A stretch of DNA of 6,485 nucleotides from Alphaproteobacteria bacterium. Its GTDB lineage: Bacteria; Pseudomonadota; Alphaproteobacteria; CAAHEQ01; UBA3637. A model generated the notes under the pieces. That model did no database searches and was not told where the DNA came from. It saw nothing but the letters and a program-made list of their open reading frames with translations. This document shows, piece by piece, positions 1 to 6,263 of this stretch. Position 1 is the stretch's first letter; every line of letters starts with the position of its first letter. Location of the stretch: positions 1 through 6,485 of the forward strand of contig JAFZGR010000059.1 in the NCBI GenBank assembly GCA_017555325.1, read 5' to 3'. The position numbers and the translations under genes are program-made.

Positions 1-2005
1 GTAAAACATCTGTTACTTTTTCAACGCGATGTTGTGCAATTTCAGAAACATGAACTAAACCGTCTTTGTTACCGATAAAGTTTACAAAAGCACCAAAATC
101 CATAATTTTTACGACAACACCATCATAAATTTCCCCAACTTCCGGTTCACTGACAATGCCTTTAATCCATTTTAAAGCACTTTCGGCAGCCTCACCGGAA
201 ACAGTGGCAATACGGATTGTCCCATCTTCTTCCACATCAATTTTTGCACCTGTTTTTTCAACAATTTCACGGATGACCTTTCCACCGGTTCCAATAACAT
301 CCCGAATTTTTTCTTTGTCAATTTGTAAAGAAACGATACGAGGTGCATTTTCACTTAATGTTGGACGCGGTTCAGCTAATGATTCAGCCATTTTACCTAA
401 GATGTGTAAGCGACCTTCATGAGCTTGTTGCAAGGCAATTGCCATAATTTCTTTTGTAATGGATGTAATTTTAATATCCATTTGTAAAGCTGTTACACCA
501 TCTTTTGTTCCCGCAACTTTAAAGTCCATATCACCTAAATGATCTTCATCACCCAAAATATCAGTTAAAACAACAAATTTGTCTTTTTCTTTGATTAAGC
601 CCATAGCAATTCCAGCAACTGGTTTTCTCATCGGAACACCAGCATCCATCAATGCTAATGTAGAACCGCAAACTGTTGCCATTGAAGAAGAACCATTTGA
701 TTCCATAATTTCGGAAACAACCCGAACCGTATAAGGGAATTCTTCTTTTGTCGGCAACATCGGATGAATTGCTCGCCATGCTAATTTGCCATGACCGATT
801 TCACGTCGTCCTGGGGAACCGATACGACCAACTTCTCCAACAGAGTATGGCGGAAAGTTATAATGCAACAAGAATGTTTCTTTATATTCACCCTGTAATG
901 CATCAATAATTTGTTCATCTTCACCAGTACCAAGTGTTGCGACAACCAAAGCTTGTGTTTCACCCCGTGTAAATAAAGCAGATCCATGTGTTTTTGGCAA
1001 CACAGCAACATCTGTTTCAATGACACGAACAGTTTTTGTATCACGTCCATCAATGCGTAAACCGGTATCTAATACCATATCCCGAACAATACGAGCTTCT
1101 AATTCGTGGAAAACTTTATCACATACGGCAGCTTCTGCTTCACGTTCACTAAATAAGTTTCTTGCTTTTTCACGAATAGCAGAAATTGTTGTTAATCTGT
1201 CTTGTTTTTTGTGAATATGGTAAGCCGCTTTTAATTCTTCACCTAATTTTTCTAAAATTTCAGAACGAACAATAGCATATTCCGCCGGTTCTTCTTTTAC
1301 GTTCCATGGTTCTTTTGCACATTGTTCTGCCAATTCAATAATCATTTGAATAACTGGTTTAATACATTCATGACCAAAAGAAACAGCCCCCAACATAACT
1401 TCTTCTGATAATTCTTGTGCTTCGGATTCCACCATTAAAACACCTTCCATAGTGCCTGCAACAACTAAATTCAGTTGACTATGTTTAATGGCATCTAAAT
1501 CCGGATTTAAAATGTATTGACCATCTGTGTATCCGATACGTGCACCGGCAATTGGTCCTAAAAATGGCAAACCTGATATTGTTAATGCAGCGGATGCGGC
1601 AATCATGGCTACAATATCCGGTTGTGTTTTTAAGTCATGACTCAATAAAGTTGCCGTCACTTGTGTATCATTGTTAAATCCCTTAACAAATAACGGACGA
1701 ATTGGTCTGTCAATTAAACGAGATGTTAAAATTTCTTCTTCGGATGGTTTACCTTCCCGTTTAAAGAACCCCCCCGGAATACGACCAGCAGCATAACTTT
1801 TTTCAATATAGTTAACTGTTAACGGGATAAAATCTTCAAATGTGTCCGGTTCATTTTTGCTAGCACATACGGCGGCATGAACAACCGTATCACCATACCG
1901 GACAATAACTGCACCGTCAGCCTGACGGGAGAATTTACCTGTTTCAATTGAGAGTGTTTTTCCACCCCATTCTATCTCTTTTTTAAAAGTATTAAAAATT
2001 GTCAT
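1..2005 (-). CDS. pnp: Polyribonucleotide nucleotidyltransferase (PNPase), 3' end cut by window edge
   Basis: PNPase is the phosphate-dependent 3'-to-5' exoribonuclease of mRNA decay and stable-RNA quality control; it acts as a trimer and often joins the RNA degradosome. I read 668 codons from ATG 2005-2003 without a stop or frameshift; the family is usually about 700-720 residues, so the end of the S1 domain and the tail lie outside the window. Visible parts are the first RNase PH domain ([29 protein letters not shown]), the second RNase PH domain with [13 protein letters not shown] at 400-401 and SNGSSSMA, and a metal site matching E. coli D486/D492/K494 at D488, D494 and K496 (in LGDMDFK). 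A KH domain follows with loop GTGGK at 572-576, then an S1 domain from about residue 624 ([15 protein letters not shown]). The start is preceded by GAAGG about 10 bases upstream. It is the last visible gene of the truB-rpsO-pnp unit. Sequence style is strongly alphaproteobacterial. Confidence 0.98.
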   Translation of the reverse strand, partial: MTIFNTFKKEIEWGGKTLSIETGKFSRQADGAVIVRYGDTVVHAAVCASKNEPDTFEDFIPLTVNYIEKSYAAGRIPGGFFKREGKPSEEEILTSRLIDRPIRPLFVKGFNNDTQVTATLLSHDLKTQPDIVAMIAASAALTISGLPFLGPIAGARIGYTDGQYILNPDLDAIKHSQLNLVVAGTMEGVLMVESEAQELSEEVMLGAVSFGHECIKPVIQMIIELAEQCAKEPWNVKEEPAEYAIVRSEILEKLGEELKAAYHIHKKQDRLTTISAIREKARNLFSEREAEAAVCDKVFHELEARIVRDMVLDTGLRIDGRDTKTVRVIETDVAVLPKTHGSALFTRGETQALVVATLGTGEDEQIIDALQGEYKETFLLHYNFPPYSVGEVGRIGSPGRREIGHGKLAWRAIHPMLPTKEEFPYTVRVVSEIMESNGSSSMATVCGSTLALMDAGVPMRKPVAGIAMGLIKEKDKFVVLTDILGDEDHLGDMDFKVAGTKDGVTALQMDIKITSITKEIMAIALQQAHEGRLHILGKMAESLAEPRPTLSENAPRIVSLQIDKEKIRDVIGTGGKVIREIVEKTGAKIDVEEDGTIRIATVSGEAAESALKWIKGIVSEPEVGEIYDGVVVKIMDFGAFVNFIGNKDGLVHVSEIAQHRVEKVTDVL

Positions 2006-2034
2006 TTATTCTTTTCCTTCATACATACAAATTG

Positions 2035-2062
2035 AAGGGGAGCATCCCCTGATGTTCCCCTT
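2035..2062 (-). promoter_or_regulatory. rpsO-pnp intergenic stem-loop, likely RNase processing / pnp control site
   Basis: Read on the minus strand, this 28-nt element begins 10 bases after the rpsO stop. A perfect 7-bp stem AAGGGGA/TCCCCTT encloses an A-C mismatch, then a 4-bp stem CATC/GATG with loop AGGG. It ends 29 bases before the pnp start and just upstream of its GAAGG ribosome binding site. The downstream sequence CAATTTGTATG is not a good U-tract, so a strong intrinsic terminator is unlikely. In E. coli a hairpin at this position is cut by RNase III and lets PNPase repress its own mRNA; by position this hairpin may do the same, but that is inference. An alternative 6-bp hairpin AGGGGA-TGC-TCCCCT uses the same 3' arm. 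Confidence 0.7.
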
Positions 2063-2072
2063 TATAATTAGC

Positions 2073-2342
2073 TTACTTACGTAAACCTAATTTTTTGATG
2101 AGCGTTGTATAACGTTCTTCACTATCTTTCTTCAAATAAGACAACAAACGACGACGGCTAGAAACCATTTTCATTAAACCGCGACGGGAATGAAAATCTT
2201 TAGCATGTGTTTTCATGTGTGCGGATAAATATTCAATTTTAGCCGTTAAAACAGCAACTTGGATTTCCGGTGAACCAGTATCTCCGGCTGTTGTTGCATA
2301 TTCAGCGATAATTTGTTGTTTTTTTTCTTTTGAAAGCGACAT
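2073..2342 (-). CDS. rpsO: 30S ribosomal protein S15
   Basis: S15 is a primary 16S rRNA binder that nucleates assembly of the 30S platform. The protein is 89 residues, exactly the E. coli length. It contains the S15 signature: [16 protein letters not shown] (about 21-36), the HHSRRGL-like element [17 protein letters not shown] (about 50-66), YLKK, and the C-terminal ending [10 protein letters not shown] chose the ATG at 2342-2340, not the in-frame ATG 18 bases upstream at 2360, because the protein then begins MSLSKEKK as in the family. The six extra codons at 2343-2360 also contain the ribosome binding site (GGAAAGGA). The gene lies 32 bases downstream of truB and is followed by a hairpin and then pnp, the classic truB-rpsO-pnp order. 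It may also have its own weak promoter at the truB end. Stop is TAA. Confidence 0.98.
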   Translation of the reverse strand: MSLSKEKKQQIIAEYATTAGDTGSPEIQVAVLTAKIEYLSAHMKTHAKDFHSRRGLMKMVSSRRRLLSYLKKDSEERYTTLIKKLGLRK

Positions 2343-2367
2343 CGTTTTTTTCCTTTCCATAATAAAT

Positions 2368-2373
2368 GTTATA
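2368..2373 (-). promoter_or_regulatory. Possible internal -10 element for rpsO
   Basis: On the minus strand, TATAAC (five of six matches to TATAAT) lies immediately after the truB stop codon and 25 bases upstream of the rpsO start. No good -35 is present: the best at 17-bp spacing is TAGAGT, and there is no TG extension. E. coli rpsO has its own promoter here by position, so a weak internal promoter is plausible, but in AT-rich DNA a lone -10 match is common. Confidence 0.25.
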
Positions 2374-2374
2374 C

Positions 2375-3292
2375 TTATTTTTCGGCAAAAACTCTAAATG
2401 GTTTAAAAAATCCTTTTTCGTATTTTGCCAAAGCGACAAGTTGATTTTGGTATTTAAGTCCGATAATTAAATCTGTATCCGATTGTCGGGAAACATCTTT
2501 AAAAACTGCTTCTGTTCCTTGCGGAACACGAATAGCTTTTCCAAACATCAACTCCTTCATTTCTGTTTCACTTACAGCCAGCACCAAGATGTCGTCCAGT
2601 ACGGTTAAAGTAGAAATCAGATTTGAATTGAGGGTATTATACACGTCTTTTTCTAAATTTTCAAGTAAAATCGAATATTTAATATCAAATGGTCCGCATT
2701 TTGTTCGATGCAAAAAAGAAATATGCCCATAACAACCAAGGATTCTGCCTAAATCATGCCCAATTGAGCGAATATAAGTTCCTTTCCCGCACACAACTTC
2801 AAAACTGGTTTTTTCAGGTGTGTGAGTTAAAATTTTCAATGAATCAATTTGAATTGTTCGAGGCTTCATCTCAATCGCTTCACCATTGCGAGCTAAATCG
2901 TATGCTCGTTTCCCATTAATTTTCAAAGCAGAATAAATAGGCGGTGTTTGCAAAATTGTTCCGTGAAATTGCGAGAGAACTGCTTCTATTTCTTGTTGAG
3001 AGGGTCGTTTTTCTGATTGAAAAACAATTTCTCCTTCTTTATCATCTGTTGTTGTTTCTGCGCCCCAAACAACGTCGAATTGATATGTTTTTTTTCCATC
3101 CATAACAAATTGAATGGTTTTTGTTGCATGTCCCAAAGCAATTGGCAAAACGCCGGTTGCCAACGGATCCAATGTGCCTGCATGACCAATTTTTTCAGGT
3201 TTTAACAACCATTTTAATTTACTTACAACATTTGTAGAACCCATATTGTACGGTTTGTTAATGATAAGCCAACCATTGATTTTATTTTTCAT
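2375..3292 (-). CDS. truB: tRNA pseudouridine(55) synthase TruB
   Basis: TruB isomerises uridine 55 of the T-loop of elongator tRNAs to pseudouridine and also acts as a tRNA-folding chaperone. The protein is 305 residues from ATG 3292-3290. Catalytic D42 sits in [12 protein letters not shown] (36-47). Other family blocks are NKPYNMGS (12-19), [10 protein letters not shown] with Y70, [15 protein letters not shown] (117-131) and [15 protein letters not shown] (168-182). The C-terminus from about residue 230 is the short divergent RNA-binding domain typical of alphaproteobacterial TruB, ending in FRVFAEK. An in-frame ATG exists at 3349, but I reject it: its 19 extra residues fit no family pattern, the inferred transcription start near 3314 lies inside that stretch, and a ribosome site (CGAGG) stands 7-8 bases before 3292. 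The gene is first in its unit; rbfA and infB, its usual upstream partners, are absent. Stop is TAA. Confidence 0.97.
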   Translation of the reverse strand: MKNKINGWLIINKPYNMGSTNVVSKLKWLLKPEKIGHAGTLDPLATGVLPIALGHATKTIQFVMDGKKTYQFDVVWGAETTTDDKEGEIVFQSEKRPSQQEIEAVLSQFHGTILQTPPIYSALKINGKRAYDLARNGEAIEMKPRTIQIDSLKILTHTPEKTSFEVVCGKGTYIRSIGHDLGRILGCYGHISFLHRTKCGPFDIKYSILLENLEKDVYNTLNSNLISTLTVLDDILVLAVSETEMKELMFGKAIRVPQGTEAVFKDVSRQSDTDLIIGLKYQNQLVALAKYEKGFFKPFRVFAEK

Positions 3293-3320
3293 AAGAACCT
3301 CGTTAAAACAATTACATTCA

Positions 3321-3349
3321 AATATATCACAGGAATGATTGAAAATCAA
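3321..3349 (-). promoter_or_regulatory. truB promoter (-35, extended -10)
   Basis: On the minus strand, -35 TTGATT (3349-3344) is followed by a 17-bp spacer and -10 TATATT (3326-3321), five of six matches to consensus. The spacer ends in TGTGA, giving the TGn of an extended -10. Transcription would start near 3314, leaving a leader of about 20 nt before the truB ATG. This is a housekeeping sigma70-type promoter by sequence. Confidence 0.75.
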
Positions 3350-3387
3350 TAAACCTTGTTAAACACAATACAATTTTTGTTTTTTTC

Positions 3388-3416
3388 TTGACTTATAAAA
3401 AAAAATGTGATACAAA
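3388..3416 (+). promoter_or_regulatory. rpsP operon promoter (-35, extended -10)
   Basis: The -35 is TTGACT (3388-3393), five of six matches to TTGACA. A 17-bp spacer of mostly A residues follows, then -10 TACAAA (3411-3416), four of six matches. The spacer ends in TGTGA, so a TGn extended -10 compensates for the weaker hexamer. The predicted start is near 3423, giving a leader of about 135 nt before rpsP. It faces away from the truB promoter, with 38 bp between the two -35 boxes. Confidence 0.75.
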
Positions 3417-3422
3417 AACTTA

Positions 3423-3558
3423 TCTTTCATAAACTGGAATGCTTTTTCAGTCTCCAAGGAGATACATCAATCCGCGATGGTTCGTGCATTGGTGTGATAA
3501 TTGTATTTGAGTTTTTGAACGGTAAAACAAAAACAAAATAAAGAAAGGAATAAATTAA
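3423..3558 (+). promoter_or_regulatory. rpsP operon 5' leader with potential RNA structure
   Basis: This stretch between the inferred start and the rpsP ATG is long for an AT-rich genome, and its middle is less AT-rich than its flanks. It can fold into a small three-way arrangement. AATGC (3438-3442) pairs with GCATT (3486-3490) and encloses two hairpins: TCTC-CAAG-GAGA (3451-3462) and GCGA-TGGT-TCGT (3474-3485, one register of several). The first hairpin buries AAGGAGA, a Shine-Dalgarno-like sequence with no well-spaced start codon. The real rpsP ribosome site is AAAGGA near 3544-3549. I do not recognise a known riboswitch or ribosomal-protein leader here. A regulatory role is inference; the helices are short. 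Confidence 0.35.
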
Positions 3559-3957
3559 ATGTCAGTACGTATTCGTTTAGCTCGTGGCGGTTCTAAAAAA
3601 CGTCCGGTTCACAAAATTGTTGTTGCCGATAAACGTTCTCCCCGTGACGGTCGTTTTATTGAAGCATTAGGTTTTTATAATCCGTTATTACCAAAAGATC
3701 ATGCCGATGCTTTGCGTATTAATGCAGAAGCAGCTCAAAAATGGATGTCACAAGGAGCAGAATTAACAGAACGTGTTCAAAAATTGTTTGCATTGGTTGG
3801 TTTGGCAGAAAAACCTGTTATTCGTGAACAACCGAAAAAATCCGCTCCGAAGGCAAAAGCTCAAGAACGCATGAGAGAAGCACAAGAAAAAGCTGAAGCT
3901 GCTCGTGCCGCTGAAGAAGCCGCAAAAGCCGAAGCACAAGAACAACCTGCTGAATAG
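3559..3957 (+). CDS. rpsP: 30S ribosomal protein S16 with long C-terminal extension
   Basis: S16 binds the 5' and central domains of 16S rRNA and is needed for 30S assembly. The protein is 132 residues; the E. coli protein is 82. The core (1 to about 85) carries the family pattern: [31 protein letters not shown], then LGFYNPL, then the helix [17 protein letters not shown]. Residues 86-132 are an added tail dominated by Ala, Glu and Lys ([17 protein letters not shown] type). It is predicted helical and probably disordered or coiled when free; such tails are common in alphaproteobacterial S16. The start has AAAGGA about 9 bases upstream and gives the expected MSVRIRLAR. It is first in rpsP-rimM-trmD-rplS; rimM follows after 9 bases. 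The ffh gene that often sits just upstream in bacteria is not here. Stop is TAG, unlike the TAA of its neighbours. Confidence 0.98.
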   Translation: MSVRIRLARGGSKKRPVHKIVVADKRSPRDGRFIEALGFYNPLLPKDHADALRINAEAAQKWMSQGAELTERVQKLFALVGLAEKPVIREQPKKSAPKAKAQERMREAQEKAEAARAAEEAAKAEAQEQPAE

Positions 3958-3966
3958 GAAGTAACG

Positions 3967-4482
3967 ATGTCCCAACGTGTCTGTATCGGTCAAATCATTA
4001 ATGTCCACGGCATTAAAGGTGCTGTTAAAATCAAGGCATTTTTAACAAATCCAATGGATATTGGTGCCTTTGAATCGGTCACGGATCAACATCAAAAACG
4101 CACATTTCAAATAAAGGCACATAGTCAAAAACAAGGTATTGTTTTAGCATCAATTAAAGGTGTTAATACCCGTAATGATGCCGAATTATTAAAAGGGGTT
4201 TCTTTATACATTAATCGCAATCAATTACCACAGGAAGATTCTGATGAGTTTTATTATTGTGATTTGATTGGATTAACCGTTTTAAAAGACAGTGAAGTTT
4301 TTGGGAAAGTGCATTCCGTTGAAAATTTTGGTGCCGGCGATATCATCAATATTCAAATAAATAATGGAAAAATTTATTCTTTTGATTTTTCCGAATCAAC
4401 ATTTCCAGTTGTTTCGGTTGACCAAGGAATAATGGAAATTTGTTTACCCCATGGTATGGAAGAGGTGTTGAATGAAGATTAA
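3967..4482 (+). CDS. rimM: Ribosome maturation factor RimM
   Basis: RimM binds ribosomal protein S19 and helps assemble the 30S head; it is needed for efficient 16S rRNA processing. The protein is 171 residues, the normal length. The N-terminal RimM barrel (about 5-85) shows GQIINVHGIKGAVKIKAF and NTRNDAELLKG, where family members read GAHGIKGEVKV and RxxAExLKG. The C-terminal PRC-barrel (about 92-168) opens with DEFYYCDLIGLTV and includes GKVHSVENFGAGDIINI and a FPVVSVDQGIMEI block. AGGA overlapping the rpsP TAG stop is its ribosome site. Its last 11 bases overlap the start of trmD, so the two are probably translationally coupled. Sequence conservation in the second half is modest, as usual for RimM. 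Confidence 0.96.
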   Translation: MSQRVCIGQIINVHGIKGAVKIKAFLTNPMDIGAFESVTDQHQKRTFQIKAHSQKQGIVLASIKGVNTRNDAELLKGVSLYINRNQLPQEDSDEFYYCDLIGLTVLKDSEVFGKVHSVENFGAGDIINIQINNGKIYSFDFSESTFPVVSVDQGIMEICLPHGMEEVLNED

Positions 4483-5161
4483 TATTTTAACACTATATCC
4501 GGATATGTTTCCCGCTTTTTTGGGATATTCTCTTGCAGGAAAAGCATTGGCAGAAGGAAAGTACATATTAAATATTGTGAATATTCGTGATTTTGCAACA
4601 GATAAGTATAAATCCGTTGATGATACACCTTTTGGCGGTGGCGCTGGTATGGTAATGAAACCGGATGTTTTAGATGCAGCCATTCAGGCAACATATAAAA
4701 CAGGTCCCATTTATTATTTATCACCCAGAGGGGCTGTTTTTACACAAAAAACGGCACATGAATGGGCAATGATGGAAGAAATGACATTTTTGTGTGGGCG
4801 ATTTGAAGGGATTGACGAACGTATTCTTGAAAAATGGCAGATTAAAGAGATAAGTATTGGAGATTTTATTCTCTCTGGTGGCGAACCAGCTCTTTTAACC
4901 ATGCTGGATGCGGTCATACGGTTATTACCGTCAGTTATGGGAAATACGGAATCACAGTTTGAAGAAAGTTTTGAAAACGGCTTGCTGGAATATCCGCAAT
5001 ATACAAAACCTCAAAATTGGCAAGGTCGTATTGTTCCCGATGTTCTTGTTTCTGGACACCATGCTAAAATTAAAGAATGGCGTTTGGAACAATCTATCGC
5101 ATTAACAAAAGCAAGAAGACCAGACTTGTGGACAAATTATCTGGCTCAGAAGAAAAATTAA
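4472..5161 (+). CDS. trmD: tRNA (guanine(37)-N1)-methyltransferase TrmD
   Basis: TrmD uses S-adenosylmethionine to make m1G37 next to the anticodon of tRNAs reading CNN and some other codons, which prevents +1 frameshifting. It is a SPOUT-class trefoil-knot dimer in the cytosol. The protein is 229 residues, near the usual 230-260. Landmarks are [13 protein letters not shown] (about 54-66), YLSPRG (82-87), [11 protein letters not shown] (108-118), the knot strand [11 protein letters not shown] (128-138) with R150 matching E. coli R154, and [11 protein letters not shown] (170-180). The last block is RRPDLW. E165 in EESF aligns with the general base D169 of E. coli. Glu here may be normal for alphaproteobacteria. 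The ATG overlaps rimM by 11 bases, with AGAGG about 8 bases upstream inside rimM; rplS follows after 13 bases. Stop is TAA. Confidence 0.98.
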   Translation: MKINILTLYPDMFPAFLGYSLAGKALAEGKYILNIVNIRDFATDKYKSVDDTPFGGGAGMVMKPDVLDAAIQATYKTGPIYYLSPRGAVFTQKTAHEWAMMEEMTFLCGRFEGIDERILEKWQIKEISIGDFILSGGEPALLTMLDAVIRLLPSVMGNTESQFEESFENGLLEYPQYTKPQNWQGRIVPDVLVSGHHAKIKEWRLEQSIALTKARRPDLWTNYLAQKKN

Positions 5162-5174
5162 GAAAGGATATAAC

Positions 5175-5546
5175 ATGAACTTAATTAAAGAATTAGAAAA
5201 TGAACAAATTGCCAAATTAGGCAAAAAAGTTCCTGATTTTAAAGCAGGTGACACTGTTAAAGTGATGTACAAAATTGTTGAAGATAAAGGTCGTGAACGT
5301 TTGCAAGCATACGAAGGAGTTTGTATTGCTCGTCACAATGACGGTTTGAATTCTTCCTGTGTCATTCGTAAAATTTCTTTTGGTGAAGGCGTGGAAAGAA
5401 TTTTCCCAATTTATTCTCCAAATGTAGCAAGCATTGAAGTTATTCGTCGTGGTAAAGTTGTTCGTTCCAAAATTTACTACTTACGTAAATTGTTTGGTAA
5501 AGCTGCTCGTATTGCAGAAGATAAAGAAACAACAACAGAAGCATAA
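5175..5546 (+). CDS. rplS: 50S ribosomal protein L19
   Basis: L19 sits at the 30S-50S interface of the large subunit and contributes to intersubunit bridges. The protein is 123 residues; the E. coli protein is 115. Family blocks are [11 protein letters not shown] (about 20-30), [20 protein letters not shown], the highly conserved [40 protein letters not shown] and GKAARIAE. The start is supported by AAAGGA with a 6-7 base spacing and by the expected [12 protein letters not shown]-terminus. It closes the rpsP-rimM-trmD-rplS operon and is followed 21 bases later by a strong terminator. A short acidic and threonine-rich tail (ETTTEA) ends the protein. Stop is TAA. Confidence 0.98.
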   Translation: MNLIKELENEQIAKLGKKVPDFKAGDTVKVMYKIVEDKGRERLQAYEGVCIARHNDGLNSSCVIRKISFGEGVERIFPIYSPNVASIEVIRRGKVVRSKIYYLRKLFGKAARIAEDKETTTEA

Positions 5547-5567
5547 TCTTAATGTTTTGTTTACCGT

Positions 5568-5596
5568 AAAAAGCACTCAATTAGAGTGCTTTTTTT
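5568..5596 (+). terminator. Rho-independent terminator of the rpsP-rimM-trmD-rplS operon
   Basis: An 11-bp perfect stem, AAAAAGCACTC pairing with GAGTGCTTTTT, has a 5-nt AATTA loop and ends in a run of seven T residues (5590-5596). It begins 21 bases after the rplS stop. Because the left arm starts with five A residues, the reverse strand also carries a T-run, so it could terminate in both directions. Confidence 0.93.
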
Positions 5597-5925
5597 ATCA
5601 TGAAAAGCGTATAATTATTCATGTGAGTAAAAACAAGAGATGAACCCCTATTTCTGATACACATTTCAATTGATGCATGCTTACATATTCTTGTTTATTT
5701 TTCGTAAAACACATTCAACTAAAATTTATTCTCTTTATTCATTGGTCGAATTATAAACAGAAGGCGTAGTTATTGTGGGTAAGTGGGTTTAGGTTCACAT
5801 TACCATAGTTGAGACTAACGCACTAGGTAGCACTGCTACATAAGTTGTAATCAATCACACATAGGCACGGCCAATTAAATACAAATTCAGACACGATTTT
5901 GTCATATCACATTTTGTTTCATCCT
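5597..5925. other. AT-rich stretch without a recognisable gene
   Basis: All three forward frames are interrupted by stops and no reading frame on either strand resembles a protein I know. It holds a perfect 5-bp palindromic hairpin GTAGC-ACT-GCTAC at 5827-5839 and an 8-bp inverted repeat AAACAAGA/TCTTGTTT (5631-5638, 5689-5696), both at chance level in DNA of this composition. By position it should contain the N-terminal half of the downstream recombinase if that gene decayed in place, but I cannot read the catalytic domain here with confidence. From 5851 the frame that continues into the recombinase remnant is open. Confidence 0.6.
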
Positions 5926-6263
5926 TGCATGAACATTGGTTGCCAAGTTTGGACGATTAAAGACTATTATCCTCCTGAAAAACAATAGAAAGTAAGGTTT
6001 TAGTCTTTGCTTTTGACCTATCGGCTGAAATCGAGAAAGATTTAATTTCTCAAAGGACAACAGAAGCCTTAAAACGATTGCAAAACGAAGGGAAAGTTTT
6101 AGCCAGATCAACAGGTAAGAAAAATCAAAAGCATAAGTTAGATGGTAAAACTCTTCAAATTAAAGACCTGTTGGAAAAGAAAGTATCCAAAAATAAAATT
6201 GCTAAAATTCTTAAAGTGGATATTAAGACTTTGAATAAGTTTATTTTATTGTGGACAATCTGA
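5926..6263 (+). pseudogene. Decayed serine recombinase (resolvase/invertase family), C-terminal half, frameshifted
   Basis: Two adjoining frames together spell the end of a small serine recombinase. The first (5926-5978) reads CMNIGCQVWTIKDYYPPE and the second (5979-6263) reads KTIESKVLVFAFDLSAEIEK, then DLISQRTTEAL. Family members read roughly ..C.EKGI.VYTIK.NY..D.IQSKVLAFAF.LAAEIERDLISQRTKEAL. Adding one A to the run at 5978-5982 would join the frames, so a single-base deletion is the simplest break. The long helix and the C-terminal helix-turn-helix (KKVSKNKIAKILKVDIKTLNKFI) survive. The linker motif normally GRPKG, which contacts the minor groove, reads ARSTG. No N-terminal domain with catalytic Ser is visible and there is no ATG or ribosome site for the fragment. 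It is likely a relic of a plasmid, phage or transposon. An intact gene with a sequencing error would still lack its N-terminus. Confidence 0.8.

Noticed and set aside
1..2005. Several 60-90 codon open frames on both strands inside pnp
   Set aside because: They are out-of-frame or antisense to a continuous, fully conserved PNPase reading frame.
2343..2360. Six-codon N-terminal extension of rpsO from an upstream in-frame ATG
   Set aside because: The extension contains the ribosome binding site, and the downstream ATG gives exactly the 89-residue family form.
3293..3349. Nineteen-residue N-terminal extension of truB
   Set aside because: It crosses the -10 and -35 of the inferred truB promoter and has no family support; the ATG at 3292 has its own ribosome site.
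3477..3497. Possible leader peptide MVRALV in the rpsP leader
   Set aside because: The AAGGAGA upstream is about 15 bases from the ATG, too far, and the peptide has no run of regulatory codons.
5631..5696. Inverted repeat AAACAAGA / TCTTGTTT
   Set aside because: It is only 8 bp with a 50-base gap in AT-rich DNA, which is expected by chance.
5784..5810. tRNA-like GGTTCAC ... ACC segment
   Set aside because: The bases around GGTTCAC cannot form a 5-bp T-stem and there is no matching acceptor or anticodon arm.
5902..6111. Open frame of 69 codons on the minus strand
   Set aside because: It runs antisense to the recombinase relic, resembles no family, and has no good ribosome site; it is a shadow frame.
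1..6263. Possible recoding of TGA as Trp, since no intact gene stops at TGA
   Set aside because: Conserved Trp positions such as TruB W8 use TGG, and no intact gene contains an in-frame TGA.
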